This document shows positions 49,275-64,000 of a stretch of 64,000 nt of DNA, one piece after another. Where the stretch lies: positions 2,199,501 through 2,263,500 of the forward strand of contig NZ_CP085530.1 of NCBI RefSeq assembly GCF_020616155.1, written 5' to 3'. Source of the DNA: Vogesella sp. XCS3 (GTDB taxonomy: Bacteria; Pseudomonadota; Gammaproteobacteria; Burkholderiales; Chromobacteriaceae). The notes under the pieces are model-generated. The model searched no databases. It had not been told where the DNA came from and was given only the letters and a program-made list of their open reading frames with translations. A program made the position numbers and the translations under genes. Numbering within the stretch: position 1 is the stretch's first letter; each line of letters opens with the position of its first letter.

Positions 49275-49373
49275 TTCAATTCCTTCACTATATTCAGTTG
49301 AGCTTATGCTCGCGACTACTCAACAAAGCAGCCACTTACTCGACGGACGTATCCGCCGCTTAATGCCCTAAAA

Positions 49374-49745
49374 TTACTTAGGACGCTTCGCGCCGTACTT
49401 GGAGCGAGCTTGCTTACGGTCTTTAACGCCAGCAGTATCCAGCGAACCGCGAACAGTGTGGTAACGCACACCTGGCAAGTCTTTTACACGACCGCCACGG
49501 ATCAGCACTACGGAGTGTTCCTGCAGGTTGTGGCCTTCACCACCGATGTAGGAAATCACTTCGAAGCCATTGGTCAGACGAACCTTGCACACTTTACGCA
49601 GAGCGGAGTTCGGTTTCTTCGGGGTAGTGGTGTATACACGGGTGCACACGCCACGCTTCTGCGGGCAGGCCTCCAGTGCAGGCACCTTGCTCTTCGACAG
49701 AACCGCAGTGCGGCCTTTGCGAACGAGTTGGTTAATAGTTGGCAT
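49374..49745 (-). CDS. rpsL: 30S ribosomal protein S12
   Basis: 123 residues: [60 protein letters not shown]. The residues at the classical streptomycin positions are wild type (K43 and K88), so no ribosomal streptomycin resistance is predicted. D89 is the usual RimO methylthiolation site. Confidence 0.98.
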   Translation of the reverse strand: MPTINQLVRKGRTAVLSKSKVPALEACPQKRGVCTRVYTTTPKKPNSALRKVCKVRLTNGFEVISYIGGEGHNLQEHSVVLIRGGRVKDLPGVRYHTVRGSLDTAGVKDRKQARSKYGAKRPK

Positions 49746-49802
49746 TACTATCAGTTCCTAGTTGATTCTCTTGGCGGCACCATACCACCAAGAAAGACGT
49801 GG

Positions 49803-49832
49803 ATTATATTTTAGTCAACCACTTAGCGTCAA
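49803..49832 (-). promoter_or_regulatory. Promoter of the str operon
   Basis: Minus-strand -35 TTGACG, 18-base spacer and consensus -10 TATAAT, about 60 bases before rpsL. A leader hairpin CTTGGTGG / CCGCCAAG (49767-49789) follows. Confidence 0.85.
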
Positions 49833-49838
49833 TGAAAT

Positions 49839-49879
49839 AACGCTGCCCTACCAACGTTAGACGTTGATAGGACAGCGTT
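49839..49879 (-). terminator. Long hairpin between rpoC and rpsL
   Basis: An 18-bp stem (49862-49879 with 49839-49856, loop five bases) is complete on the minus-strand RNA only if two G-U pairs are counted. ATTTCATT follows, a poor T-run. It probably ends or processes rpoBC transcripts just before the str promoter. Confidence 0.6.
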
Positions 49880-49897
49880 TTTTGGGTTTAGTACAAC

Positions 49898-54091
<4,194 letters not shown>

Positions 54092-54115
54092 TGCGTCTCC
54101 ATTCAGGAGGAAGCC

Positions 54116-54135
54116 TGCGGCCAACGTTGGCCGCA
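54116..54135. repeat. 20-bp perfect palindrome in the rpoB-rpoC gap
   Basis: TGCGGCCAACGTTGGCCGCA, two abutting copies of the dispersed 10-mer, identical to 28604-28623. As RNA it gives an eight-pair stem with an ACGU loop, 15 bases after the rpoB stop and before the rpoC ribosome site. Confidence 0.92.
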
Positions 54136-54150
54136 GACTGCCTTACCTAA

Positions 54151-58326
<4,176 letters not shown>

Positions 58327-58430
58327 AGAGTCTCCATCATGGGGGGGTGGCGCAAGAAACCAAACGTCAGCAACCACGCACAACTTGAATGCTGACCTTT
58401 GCCATCTTGCAAAGCATCACAAGCGCAACA

Positions 58431-58456
58431 AGGCTGGCGGATTACTCCGCCAGCCT
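58431..58456 (-). terminator. Attenuator-like hairpin between rplL and rpoB
   Basis: AGGCTGGCGGA / TCCGCCAGCCT, 11 perfect pairs with a four-base loop, followed by TGTTG. E. coli has a partial terminator at the same place that sets the L7/L12 to beta ratio; this is the likely counterpart. Confidence 0.75.
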
Positions 58457-58460
58457 GACT

Positions 58461-58480
58461 AATCTTCCCTAAGGAAGATT
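58461..58480 (-). promoter_or_regulatory. Second small hairpin overlapping the rplL stop
   Basis: AATCTTCC / GGAAGATT with a four-base loop directly at the rplL stop codon, five bases before the attenuator. The tandem hairpins may protect the rplJL mRNA end. Confidence 0.5.
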
Positions 58481-58847
58481 ATTTTACTTCAGCCTTAGCA
58501 CCGGCTTCGGTCAGTTGCTTCAGAACGTCTTCAGCTTCAGCTTTGGAAACGCCTTCTTTAACTGCTTTAGGAGCGCCGTCTACCAGGTCTTTGGCTTCTT
58601 TCAGGCCCAGACCGGTGATAGCACGAACAACCTTGATCACGTTAACTTTGTTGTCGCCAGCAGCGGACAGGATAACGTCGAATTCGGTTTTCTCTTCAGC
58701 AGCAGCAGCGCCAGCAGCCGGGCCAGCAACGGCAACAGCAGCAGCGGATACGCCGAACTTCTCTTCAAACGCCTTTACCAGGTCGTTCAGTTCCATAACA
58801 GTCAGACCAGCAACTGCGTCGAGGATATCTTCTTTAGTGATAGCCAT
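58479..58847 (-). CDS. rplL: 50S ribosomal protein L7/L12
   Basis: 122 residues: N-terminal dimerisation domain, Ala-rich hinge ([20 protein letters not shown]) and C-terminal factor-binding domain ([20 protein letters not shown]). Forms the stalk with L10. Confidence 0.99.
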   Translation of the reverse strand: MAITKEDILDAVAGLTVMELNDLVKAFEEKFGVSAAAVAVAGPAAGAAAAEEKTEFDVILSAAGDNKVNVIKVVRAITGLGLKEAKDLVDGAPKAVKEGVSKAEAEDVLKQLTEAGAKAEVK

Positions 58848-58883
58848 TTGTATAACTCCTGAATACTATTGATTTCGAATGAA

Positions 58884-59381
58884 TTAAGCGGCTTCGGATT
58901 GCTTTTGCTCGGCCAGAGCGGCCAGAGCGCGGGCAAAACCGGATACCGGAGCCTGCATAACGAACAGCAGCTTGGACAGCAGCTCTTCGCGGCTCGGGAT
59001 AGATGCCAGTTCGGCTACTTCGGCAGCATTCAGCAGCTTGCCGTTGTAGGAACCTGCCTTGACAACAATCTTGTTGTCTTCTTTGGCAAACTGGTGCAAC
59101 ACCTTGGCAGCAGCTACCGGGTCAACAGATACACCGTATACCAGCGGGCCAACCATTTGGTCAGCCAGCGCTTCGAACTGGGTACCAGCAACCGCACGGC
59201 GTACCAGCGTGTTCTTCAGAACACGCAGGTACACGCCATTCTCACGCGCTTTAGCGCGGAGTTTGGTCATGCTGCTAACCTCGATGCCCCGATATTCAGC
59301 GATAACGAGAGTCTGTGCATCTGCCAGTTGAGCAGATACTTCAGCTACGACCGCCTTTTTATCTTCGATATTGAGACTCAA
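58884..59381 (-). CDS. rplJ: 50S ribosomal protein L10
   Basis: 165 residues (first codon TTG read as Met) starting [20 protein letters not shown]. The TTG at 59381 has a full AGGAGGT about five bases upstream, and it gives the family N-terminus; any longer reading runs into the tRNA. L10 carries L7/L12 dimers and normally represses its own mRNA by binding a leader. Here that leader (59551-59651) is separated from the gene by a tRNA-Thr. Confidence 0.96.
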   Translation of the reverse strand: MSLNIEDKKAVVAEVSAQLADAQTLVIAEYRGIEVSSMTKLRAKARENGVYLRVLKNTLVRRAVAGTQFEALADQMVGPLVYGVSVDPVAAAKVLHQFAKEDNKIVVKAGSYNGKLLNAAEVAELASIPSREELLSKLLFVMQAPVSGFARALAALAEQKQSEAA

Positions 59382-59464
59382 GGTCCACCTCCTAGACTGA
59401 AATGAAGCAGGAAATCCTGCCCCTCTTTGCAGCGGCGACCTAATCAGGAGACATAACAAACGGA

Positions 59465-59539
<75 letters not shown>

Positions 59540-59550
59540 GTAAACGTTGA

Positions 59551-59651
59551 AAAGCCTTCTAAGGGTACACCATCTGCGTAGGCTACTCTTGCGAGCATTA
59601 AGTTATGCACACCTACGGTCTTTGATAATCTGGCGAGCCGAAGCCCGCCAG
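59551..59651 (-). promoter_or_regulatory. L10 leader (rplJ autoregulatory RNA)
   Basis: On the minus strand GACCGTAGG ... CCTACGCAGATGGTG (59569-59620) makes the kink-turn stem typical of L10 leaders, with CTTAAT-type and GCAA-loop elements inside. It is preceded by a hairpin with a TTCG loop (59630-59651). The match is by memory of the E. coli leader. It lies between two tRNA-Thr genes. Confidence 0.8.
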
Positions 59652-59660
59652 CCCAAAGCT

Positions 59661-59735
<75 letters not shown>

Positions 59736-59755
59736 GTGTGCACTACCACCGGCAA

Positions 59756-60451
59756 TTAAGCCTGAGCAGCAGCCACATCTACGCGTACACCAACACCCAT
59801 GGTGCTGGATACGGCGATTTTCTTCAGATACTGACCTTTGGCAGCGGCCGGCTTGGCTTTCACCAAGGCATCTACCAGAGCAGCAAAGTTTTCACGCAGG
59901 GCTTCAACTTCGAAAGAAGCGCGGCCGATGGTAGCGTGAATGATACCTGCCTTGTCGGTACGGTACTGAACCTGACCAGCTTTAGCGTTTTTCACAGCTT
60001 CAGCTACGTTAGGGGTAACGGTACCAACTTTCGGGTTAGGCATCAGGCCACGAGGACCCAGAATCTGACCCAGTTGACCTACAACGCGCATTGCATCCGG
60101 GGAGGCAATCACTACGTCGAAGTTCAGGTTACCAGCTTTAACTTGCTCGGCCAGGTCGTCGAAGCCGACAACTTCAGCACCAGCAGCTTTAGCTGCTTCG
60201 GCGTTAGCACCTTGAGCAAATACAGCAACACGTACCGACTTACCGGTGCCGCGTGGCAGCACTACGGAGCCACGAACAACCTGGTCGGATTTACGTGGAT
60301 CCACACCCAGGTTAACGGCGATATCGATCGACTCGTCGAACTTGGCAGTAGCAGCACCTTTAACCATCGAAATCGCTTCTTCAACTGCGTACAGTTTGTT
60401 GCGATCTACTTGAGCTTTCAGCGCTTGAACGCGCTTGGACAGCTTAGGCAT
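59756..60451 (-). CDS. rplA: 50S ribosomal protein L1
   Basis: 231 residues: [40 protein letters not shown], the signature [21 protein letters not shown]1 stalk protein and repressor of the L11 operon in E. coli. Its ATG follows the rplK stop directly. Confidence 0.98.
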   Translation of the reverse strand: MPKLSKRVQALKAQVDRNKLYAVEEAISMVKGAATAKFDESIDIAVNLGVDPRKSDQVVRGSVVLPRGTGKSVRVAVFAQGANAEAAKAAGAEVVGFDDLAEQVKAGNLNFDVVIASPDAMRVVGQLGQILGPRGLMPNPKVGTVTPNVAEAVKNAKAGQVQYRTDKAGIIHATIGRASFEVEALRENFAALVDALVKAKPAAAKGQYLKKIAVSSTMGVGVRVDVAAAQA

Positions 60452-60883
60452 TTACACACCCTCCACTTCGAGACCCATGGAACGGGCGGAACCGGCGATA
60501 GTACGCACGGCTGCGTCCAGATCGGCAGCGGTCAGGTCAGGAGCTTTGGTTTTAGCGATTTCTTCCAGCTGGGCGCGGGTCACTTTACCAACTTTGTCCA
60601 CGTGAGCTTTAGCACTACCGGACTTGATGCCAGCGGCTTTTTTCAGCAGGATAGTTGCTGGCGGGGTCTTCATCACGAAAGTGAAGGACTTGTCCGCGTA
60701 AGCAGTGATCACCACAGGAATCGGCAGACCTGGCTCAACGCCTTGAGTCTGGGCGTTGAACGCCTTGCAGAATTCCATGATGTTCAGACCGCGCTGACCA
60801 AGAGCCGGGCCGATTGGCGGCGACGGGTTGGCTTTACCAGCGGGCACTTGCAGCTTGATATAGCCTACAATTTTCTTTGCCAC
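60452..60883 (-). CDS. rplK: 50S ribosomal protein L11
   Basis: 143 residues: [39 protein letters not shown], and a C-terminal 23S-binding domain. GTPase-centre protein needed for the stringent response. A promoter and short leader precede it. Confidence 0.98.
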   Translation of the reverse strand: MAKKIVGYIKLQVPAGKANPSPPIGPALGQRGLNIMEFCKAFNAQTQGVEPGLPIPVVITAYADKSFTFVMKTPPATILLKKAAGIKSGSAKAHVDKVGKVTRAQLEEIAKTKAPDLTAADLDAAVRTIAGSARSMGLEVEGV

Positions 60884-60947
60884 GATTTAGCTCCTAGATT
60901 TGGGTATAACGCACTGCACATGCAGCGCTTCCCACACGAAGGGCGTA

Positions 60948-60976
60948 AGTATACGCAAAACCTTCTTTAAAAACAA
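60948..60976 (-). promoter_or_regulatory. Candidate promoter of the rplK-rplA operon
   Basis: Minus-strand -35 TTGTTT, 17-base spacer and -10 TATACT between nusG and rplK. The leader holds a GTGGGAAGCGCTGCATGTGC segment with a small hairpin, a possible L1-binding site (low confidence). Confidence 0.6.
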
Positions 60977-60979
60977 TAG

Positions 60980-61513
60980 TTACAGCTTCTCGACCTGGGA
61001 AAAATCCAGCTCAACCGGCGTATCACGACCAAAAATCTGCACAGAAACACGCAGCTTGTTACGCTCGTAATTGACCTCATCCACCGAACCATTAAAGTCG
61101 GTAAACGGACCTTCATTCACACGAACGCGCTCGCCTACTTCAAACAGCACTTTTGGCTTCGGCTTTTCCACGCCATCCTGCATCTGCTGCATGATGGACT
61201 CCACCTCTTTGGCAGAGATAGGCGCCGGACGATTGGCCGTACCACCCACAAAACCGGTAACTTTAGGCGTGCTCTTCACCAAGTGCCAAGTGTCGTCGGT
61301 CATTTCCATCTCGACCAACACATAACCCGGGAAGAACTTGCGCTCGGAAATGGAGCGCTTGCCATTCTTGATATCCACCACCTCTTCGACCGGCACCAAT
61401 ACCTGACCAAAGAGATCTTGCATGCTTTCGCGCTCGATACGCTCTTTCAATGCCTTCTGCACACTCTTCTCGAAACCCGAGTAGGCGTGCACTACATACC
61501 AACGCTTAGCCAT
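60980..61513 (-). CDS. nusG: Transcription termination/antitermination factor NusG
   Basis: 177 residues: NGN domain ([40 protein letters not shown]) and C-terminal KOW ([20 protein letters not shown]). The ATG at 61513 follows the secE stop by two bases, with GAGG upstream. Confidence 0.98.
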   Translation of the reverse strand: MAKRWYVVHAYSGFEKSVQKALKERIERESMQDLFGQVLVPVEEVVDIKNGKRSISERKFFPGYVLVEMEMTDDTWHLVKSTPKVTGFVGGTANRPAPISAKEVESIMQQMQDGVEKPKPKVLFEVGERVRVNEGPFTDFNGSVDEVNYERNKLRVSVQIFGRDTPVELDFSQVEKL

Positions 61514-61515
61514 TA

Positions 61516-61869
61516 TCAACCTCGACGAAGCAATACATCATAGAAGAGCCAGGACAACGACGAGTCAACCAGCCACATAAACAAGGCAAGCACGAATACA
61601 AAGACAAACACCATCATGGTCATTTGACTTGTCTCTTTACGCGTCGGCCAAACCACTTTGCGAGCCTCTACAATCGACTCTTGCGCATACGCCACAAACT
61701 CGCGCCCTGGTGCAGAAAACCAGAATACCCCAGCCGCAGCCAAAACAGCAGCAACAAAAACCAGCGCACGCAGCATGCCCTGGGTTTCCGGCAGCAGATA
61801 AAAGCCGACAACACCTGCAATAACCAGCAGAGCAACCAAGCCGAGCTTAAGCTTATCTTGCATTTCCAT
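61516..61869 (-). CDS. secE: Preprotein translocase subunit SecE
   Basis: 117 residues with three membrane helices, the E. coli-type long form. The conserved cytoplasmic segment is [20 protein letters not shown] before the last helix. Start ATG 61869; the ribosome site is weak (GAG). Confidence 0.96.
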   Translation of the reverse strand: MEMQDKLKLGLVALLVIAGVVGFYLLPETQGMLRALVFVAAVLAAAGVFWFSAPGREFVAYAQESIVEARKVVWPTRKETSQMTMMVFVFVFVLALFMWLVDSSLSWLFYDVLLRRG

Positions 61870-61897
61870 ATGAATTCTCGCGTTGCTTATACGTGAA

Positions 61898-61929
61898 AAG
61901 ACTAACCGGCGTAAACGCCGGTTAGTCTT
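61898..61929 (-). terminator. Terminator after tRNA-Trp
   Basis: AAGACTAACCGGCG / CGCCGGTTAGTCTT, a 14-bp perfect stem with loop of four, followed by TTTTC on the minus strand (the first T pair belongs to the stem end). It separates the tufB-tRNA-Trp unit from secE-nusG. Confidence 0.8.
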
Positions 61930-61932
61930 ATT

Positions 61933-62008
61933 TGGCAGGCCAGGAGGGTCTCGAACCCCCAACCCTCGGTTTTGGAGACCGATACTCTACCAATTGAGCT
62001 ACTGGCCT
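61933..62008 (-). tRNA. tRNA-Trp (CCA anticodon)
   Basis: 76 bases with encoded CCA: acceptor AGGCCAG/CTGGCCT, anticodon loop CTCCAAA, T-arm loop GGTTCGAGA. Lies ten bases after tufB, the usual proteobacterial position before secE. Confidence 0.97.
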
Positions 62009-62018
62009 AAAACCTTCA

Positions 62019-63209
62019 TCAAGCGATAATTTTTGCTACCACGCCGGCGCCAACAGTGCGGCCACCTTCGCGGATCGCGAAACGCAGACCTTCTTCCATA
62101 GCGATCGGAGCGATCAGTTCTACGGTGATTTCTACGTTATCGCCTGGCATAACCATTTCCACGCCTTCTGACAGGCTAACAGCACCAGTCACGTCAGTAG
62201 TACGGAAGTAGAACTGTGGGCGATAGTTAGCGAAGAACGGAGTGTGACGGCCGCCTTCGTCTTTGCTCAGTACGTATACGGAAGCAGAGAACTTGGTGTG
62301 CGGGGTGATGGAACCCGGCTTGGCCAGAACCTGACCACGCTCAACGTCTTCTCGCTTGGTGCCACGCAGCAGCACGCCAACGTTATCGCCAGCTTGACCT
62401 TGGTCCAGCAGCTTACGGAACATTTCCACGCCGGTGCAGGTGGTTTTTACGGTGGCTTTCAGGCCAACGATTTCCAGTTCTTCACCAACTTTAACGATAC
62501 CGCGCTCTACACGACCGGTAACCACAGTGCCGCGGCCGGAGATGGAGAATACGTCTTCGATCGGCAGCAGGAACGGCTTGTCGATAGCACGTTCTGGAGT
62601 CGGGATGTAGGAATCCAGGGCATCAGCCAGACGGAAGATGGCTGGTTCGCCGTATTCGGATTGGTCGCCCTCCAGTGCCAGACGAGCGGAACCGGTAACG
62701 ATCGGAGTGTCATCGCCTGGGAAGTCGTAGGAAGACAGCAGATCGCGCACTTCCATTTCAACCAGCTCCAGCAGCTCAGCGTCATCCACCAGGTCAGCCT
62801 TGTTCAGGAAGACGATGATGTAAGGAACGCCAACCTGACGGGACAGCAGGATGTGTTCGCGAGTCTGTGGCATTGGGCCGTCAGCTGCGGAGCAAACCAG
62901 AATAGCGCCGTCCATCTGGGCAGCACCGGTAATCATGTTTTTAACGTAGTCGGCGTGACCTGGGCAGTCTACGTGAGCGTAGTGACGTGCTTCGGTTTCG
63001 TATTCTACGTGAGCGGTGTTAATGGTAATACCGCGAGCTTTTTCTTCTGGCGCGCTGTCGATCTGGGAGTAGTCTTTAGCTTCGCCGCCGAATTTCTTGG
63101 ACAGAATGGTGGTGATAGCTGCAGTCAGAGTGGTCTTACCATGGTCCACGTGACCGATGGTGCCAACGTTTACGTGCGGCTTGGTCCGCGCAAACTTTTC
63201 TTTTGCCAT
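62019..63209 (-). CDS. tufB: Elongation factor Tu, copy 2
   Basis: 396 residues, identical in sequence to the copy at 45412-46602. It follows tRNA-Tyr, tRNA-Gly and tRNA-Thr, the same context as E. coli tufB. Near-identical DNA over 1191 bases points to gene conversion between the two copies. Confidence 0.99.
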   Translation of the reverse strand: MAKEKFARTKPHVNVGTIGHVDHGKTTLTAAITTILSKKFGGEAKDYSQIDSAPEEKARGITINTAHVEYETEARHYAHVDCPGHADYVKNMITGAAQMDGAILVCSAADGPMPQTREHILLSRQVGVPYIIVFLNKADLVDDAELLELVEMEVRDLLSSYDFPGDDTPIVTGSARLALEGDQSEYGEPAIFRLADALDSYIPTPERAIDKPFLLPIEDVFSISGRGTVVTGRVERGIVKVGEELEIVGLKATVKTTCTGVEMFRKLLDQGQAGDNVGVLLRGTKREDVERGQVLAKPGSITPHTKFSASVYVLSKDEGGRHTPFFANYRPQFYFRTTDVTGAVSLSEGVEMVMPGDNVEITVELIAPIAMEEGLRFAIREGGRTVGAGVVAKIIA

Positions 63210-63250
63210 GGCAAATTCCCTGATAACGAATAAAGTCTACATTTAAATGA

Positions 63251-63325
<75 letters not shown>

Positions 63326-63350
63326 TTCACATACAAACCATTCAACAACT

Positions 63351-63424
63351 TGGAGCGGGTGAAGGGAATCGAACCCTCGTCGTAAGCTTGGAAGGCTTCT
63401 GCTCTACCATTGAGCTACACCCGC
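63351..63424 (-). tRNA. tRNA-Gly (UCC anticodon)
   Basis: 74 bases with encoded CCA: acceptor GCGGGTG/CACCCGC, anticodon loop CTTCCAA, T-arm GAGGG TTCGATT CCCTT. Second tRNA of the unit. Confidence 0.97.
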
Positions 63425-63472
63425 CTACGATCCGGACGACTTCACAATCTTGCCGCCAAGATGCATAGCAAC

Positions 63473-63557
63473 TGGTGGGGGGAGAAGGATTCGAACCTTC
63501 GAAGGCTGAGCCGTCAGATTTACAGTCTGATCCCTTTGACCGCTCGGGAATCCCCCC
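63473..63557 (-). tRNA. tRNA-Tyr (GUA anticodon)
   Basis: 85 bases with encoded CCA and a long variable arm: acceptor GGGGGGA/TCCCCCC, anticodon loop CTGTAAA. First gene of the tRNA-tufB unit. Confidence 0.97.
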
Positions 63558-63571
63558 GTGAAGAAGCCCGA

Positions 63572-63600
63572 ATAGTATAGACACCTTGCCAATGCGTCAA
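63572..63600 (-). promoter_or_regulatory. Strong promoter of the tRNA-tufB operon
   Basis: Minus-strand -35 TTGACG, 17-base spacer and -10 TACTAT, followed by a GC-rich discriminator (TCGGGC) as in stringently controlled stable-RNA promoters. An A/T-rich UP-like tract (about 63601-63635) lies upstream. Confidence 0.88.
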
Positions 63601-63625
63601 TAGCTTTTTCGAGAATTTTTCTAGT

Positions 63626-63660
63626 TTTCCAAGAAAAAGCCCCGCATGGCGCGGGGCTTT
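63626..63660 (-). terminator. Intrinsic terminator of the ferredoxin gene
   Basis: AAAGCCCCGC / GCGGGGCTTT with a five-base loop, followed by TTCTTGG on the minus strand. It isolates the tRNA promoter from upstream transcription. Confidence 0.88.
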
Positions 63661-63682
63661 GTTGCAAATCAGTCACTTAGCT

Positions 63683-63970
<288 letters not shown>

Positions 63971-64000
63971 TCACTCACCCCTCGCACAAGCAAGTTCGCG

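Noticed and set aside
58339..58346. Run of seven C upstream of rpoB as a phase-variation tract
   Set aside because: It lies in an untranslated leader of an essential gene and is short; no switching logic is visible.

Overview
The window is about 64 kb of chromosome from a Gram-negative betaproteobacterium. The G+C content is moderately high (near 58% by eye). The gene families point to the order Neisseriales, probably a Chromobacteriaceae-like genus such as Vogesella, Chromobacterium or Aquitalea. The clues are a DUF3460 protein, the complete S10-spc-alpha/str/rpoBC supercluster with two identical tuf genes, a tol operon and a ribose operon. The genus is inference; the class is well supported. 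No phage, insertion sequence or CRISPR array is visible.

Region 1 (1-8710, minus strand) holds the end of a tol operon (tolR, tolA, 5' part of tolB) with no tolQ next to it, an O-methyltransferase preceded by a structured leader with its own terminator, a DUF3460 protein, a two-gene signalling pair (membrane sensor-like protein plus receiver-TPR protein) and uvrD. Region 2 (8761-14645, minus) is a ribose operon, rbsK-rbsD-rbsA-rbsC-rbsB, followed by a LacI/Cra-type regulator. Region 3 (15068-24597) holds an OafA-like acyltransferase-SGNH protein, DUF2061, a CPA2 antiporter, miaB, a small lipoprotein and the conserved phoH-ybeY-corC-lnt set. Region 4 (24777-31468) holds an ABM-family monooxygenase, a Cache-type chemoreceptor, and an omega-amino-acid (beta-alanine) pair bauA-mmsA facing a MocR-type regulator.

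Region 5 (31513-63557, minus) is the transcription-translation supercluster. In transcription order it runs tRNA-Tyr, tRNA-Gly, tRNA-Thr, tufB, tRNA-Trp, secE, nusG, rplK, rplA, tRNA-Thr, L10 leader, tRNA-Thr, rplJ, rplL, rpoB, rpoC, rpsL, rpsG, fusA, tufA, rpsJ, then the S10, spc and alpha segments down to rpsM-rpsK-rpsD-rpoA-rplQ. Upstream of it lies a ferredoxin gene. Good sigma70-type promoters, several coupled to hairpins, punctuate this cluster.

Two observations stand out. First, the 10-mer GTTGGCCGCA occurs at least 30 times in perfect form, balanced on both strands, in several reading frames and between genes. Pairs of copies form palindromes and one strong bidirectional terminator. 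This is the behaviour of a DNA-uptake-like signal, but the sequence is unrelated to the Neisseria DUS. Second, two identical tRNA-Thr(GGU) genes flank the L10 autoregulatory leader between rplA and rplJ, so one tRNA sits between the leader and the gene it should control.
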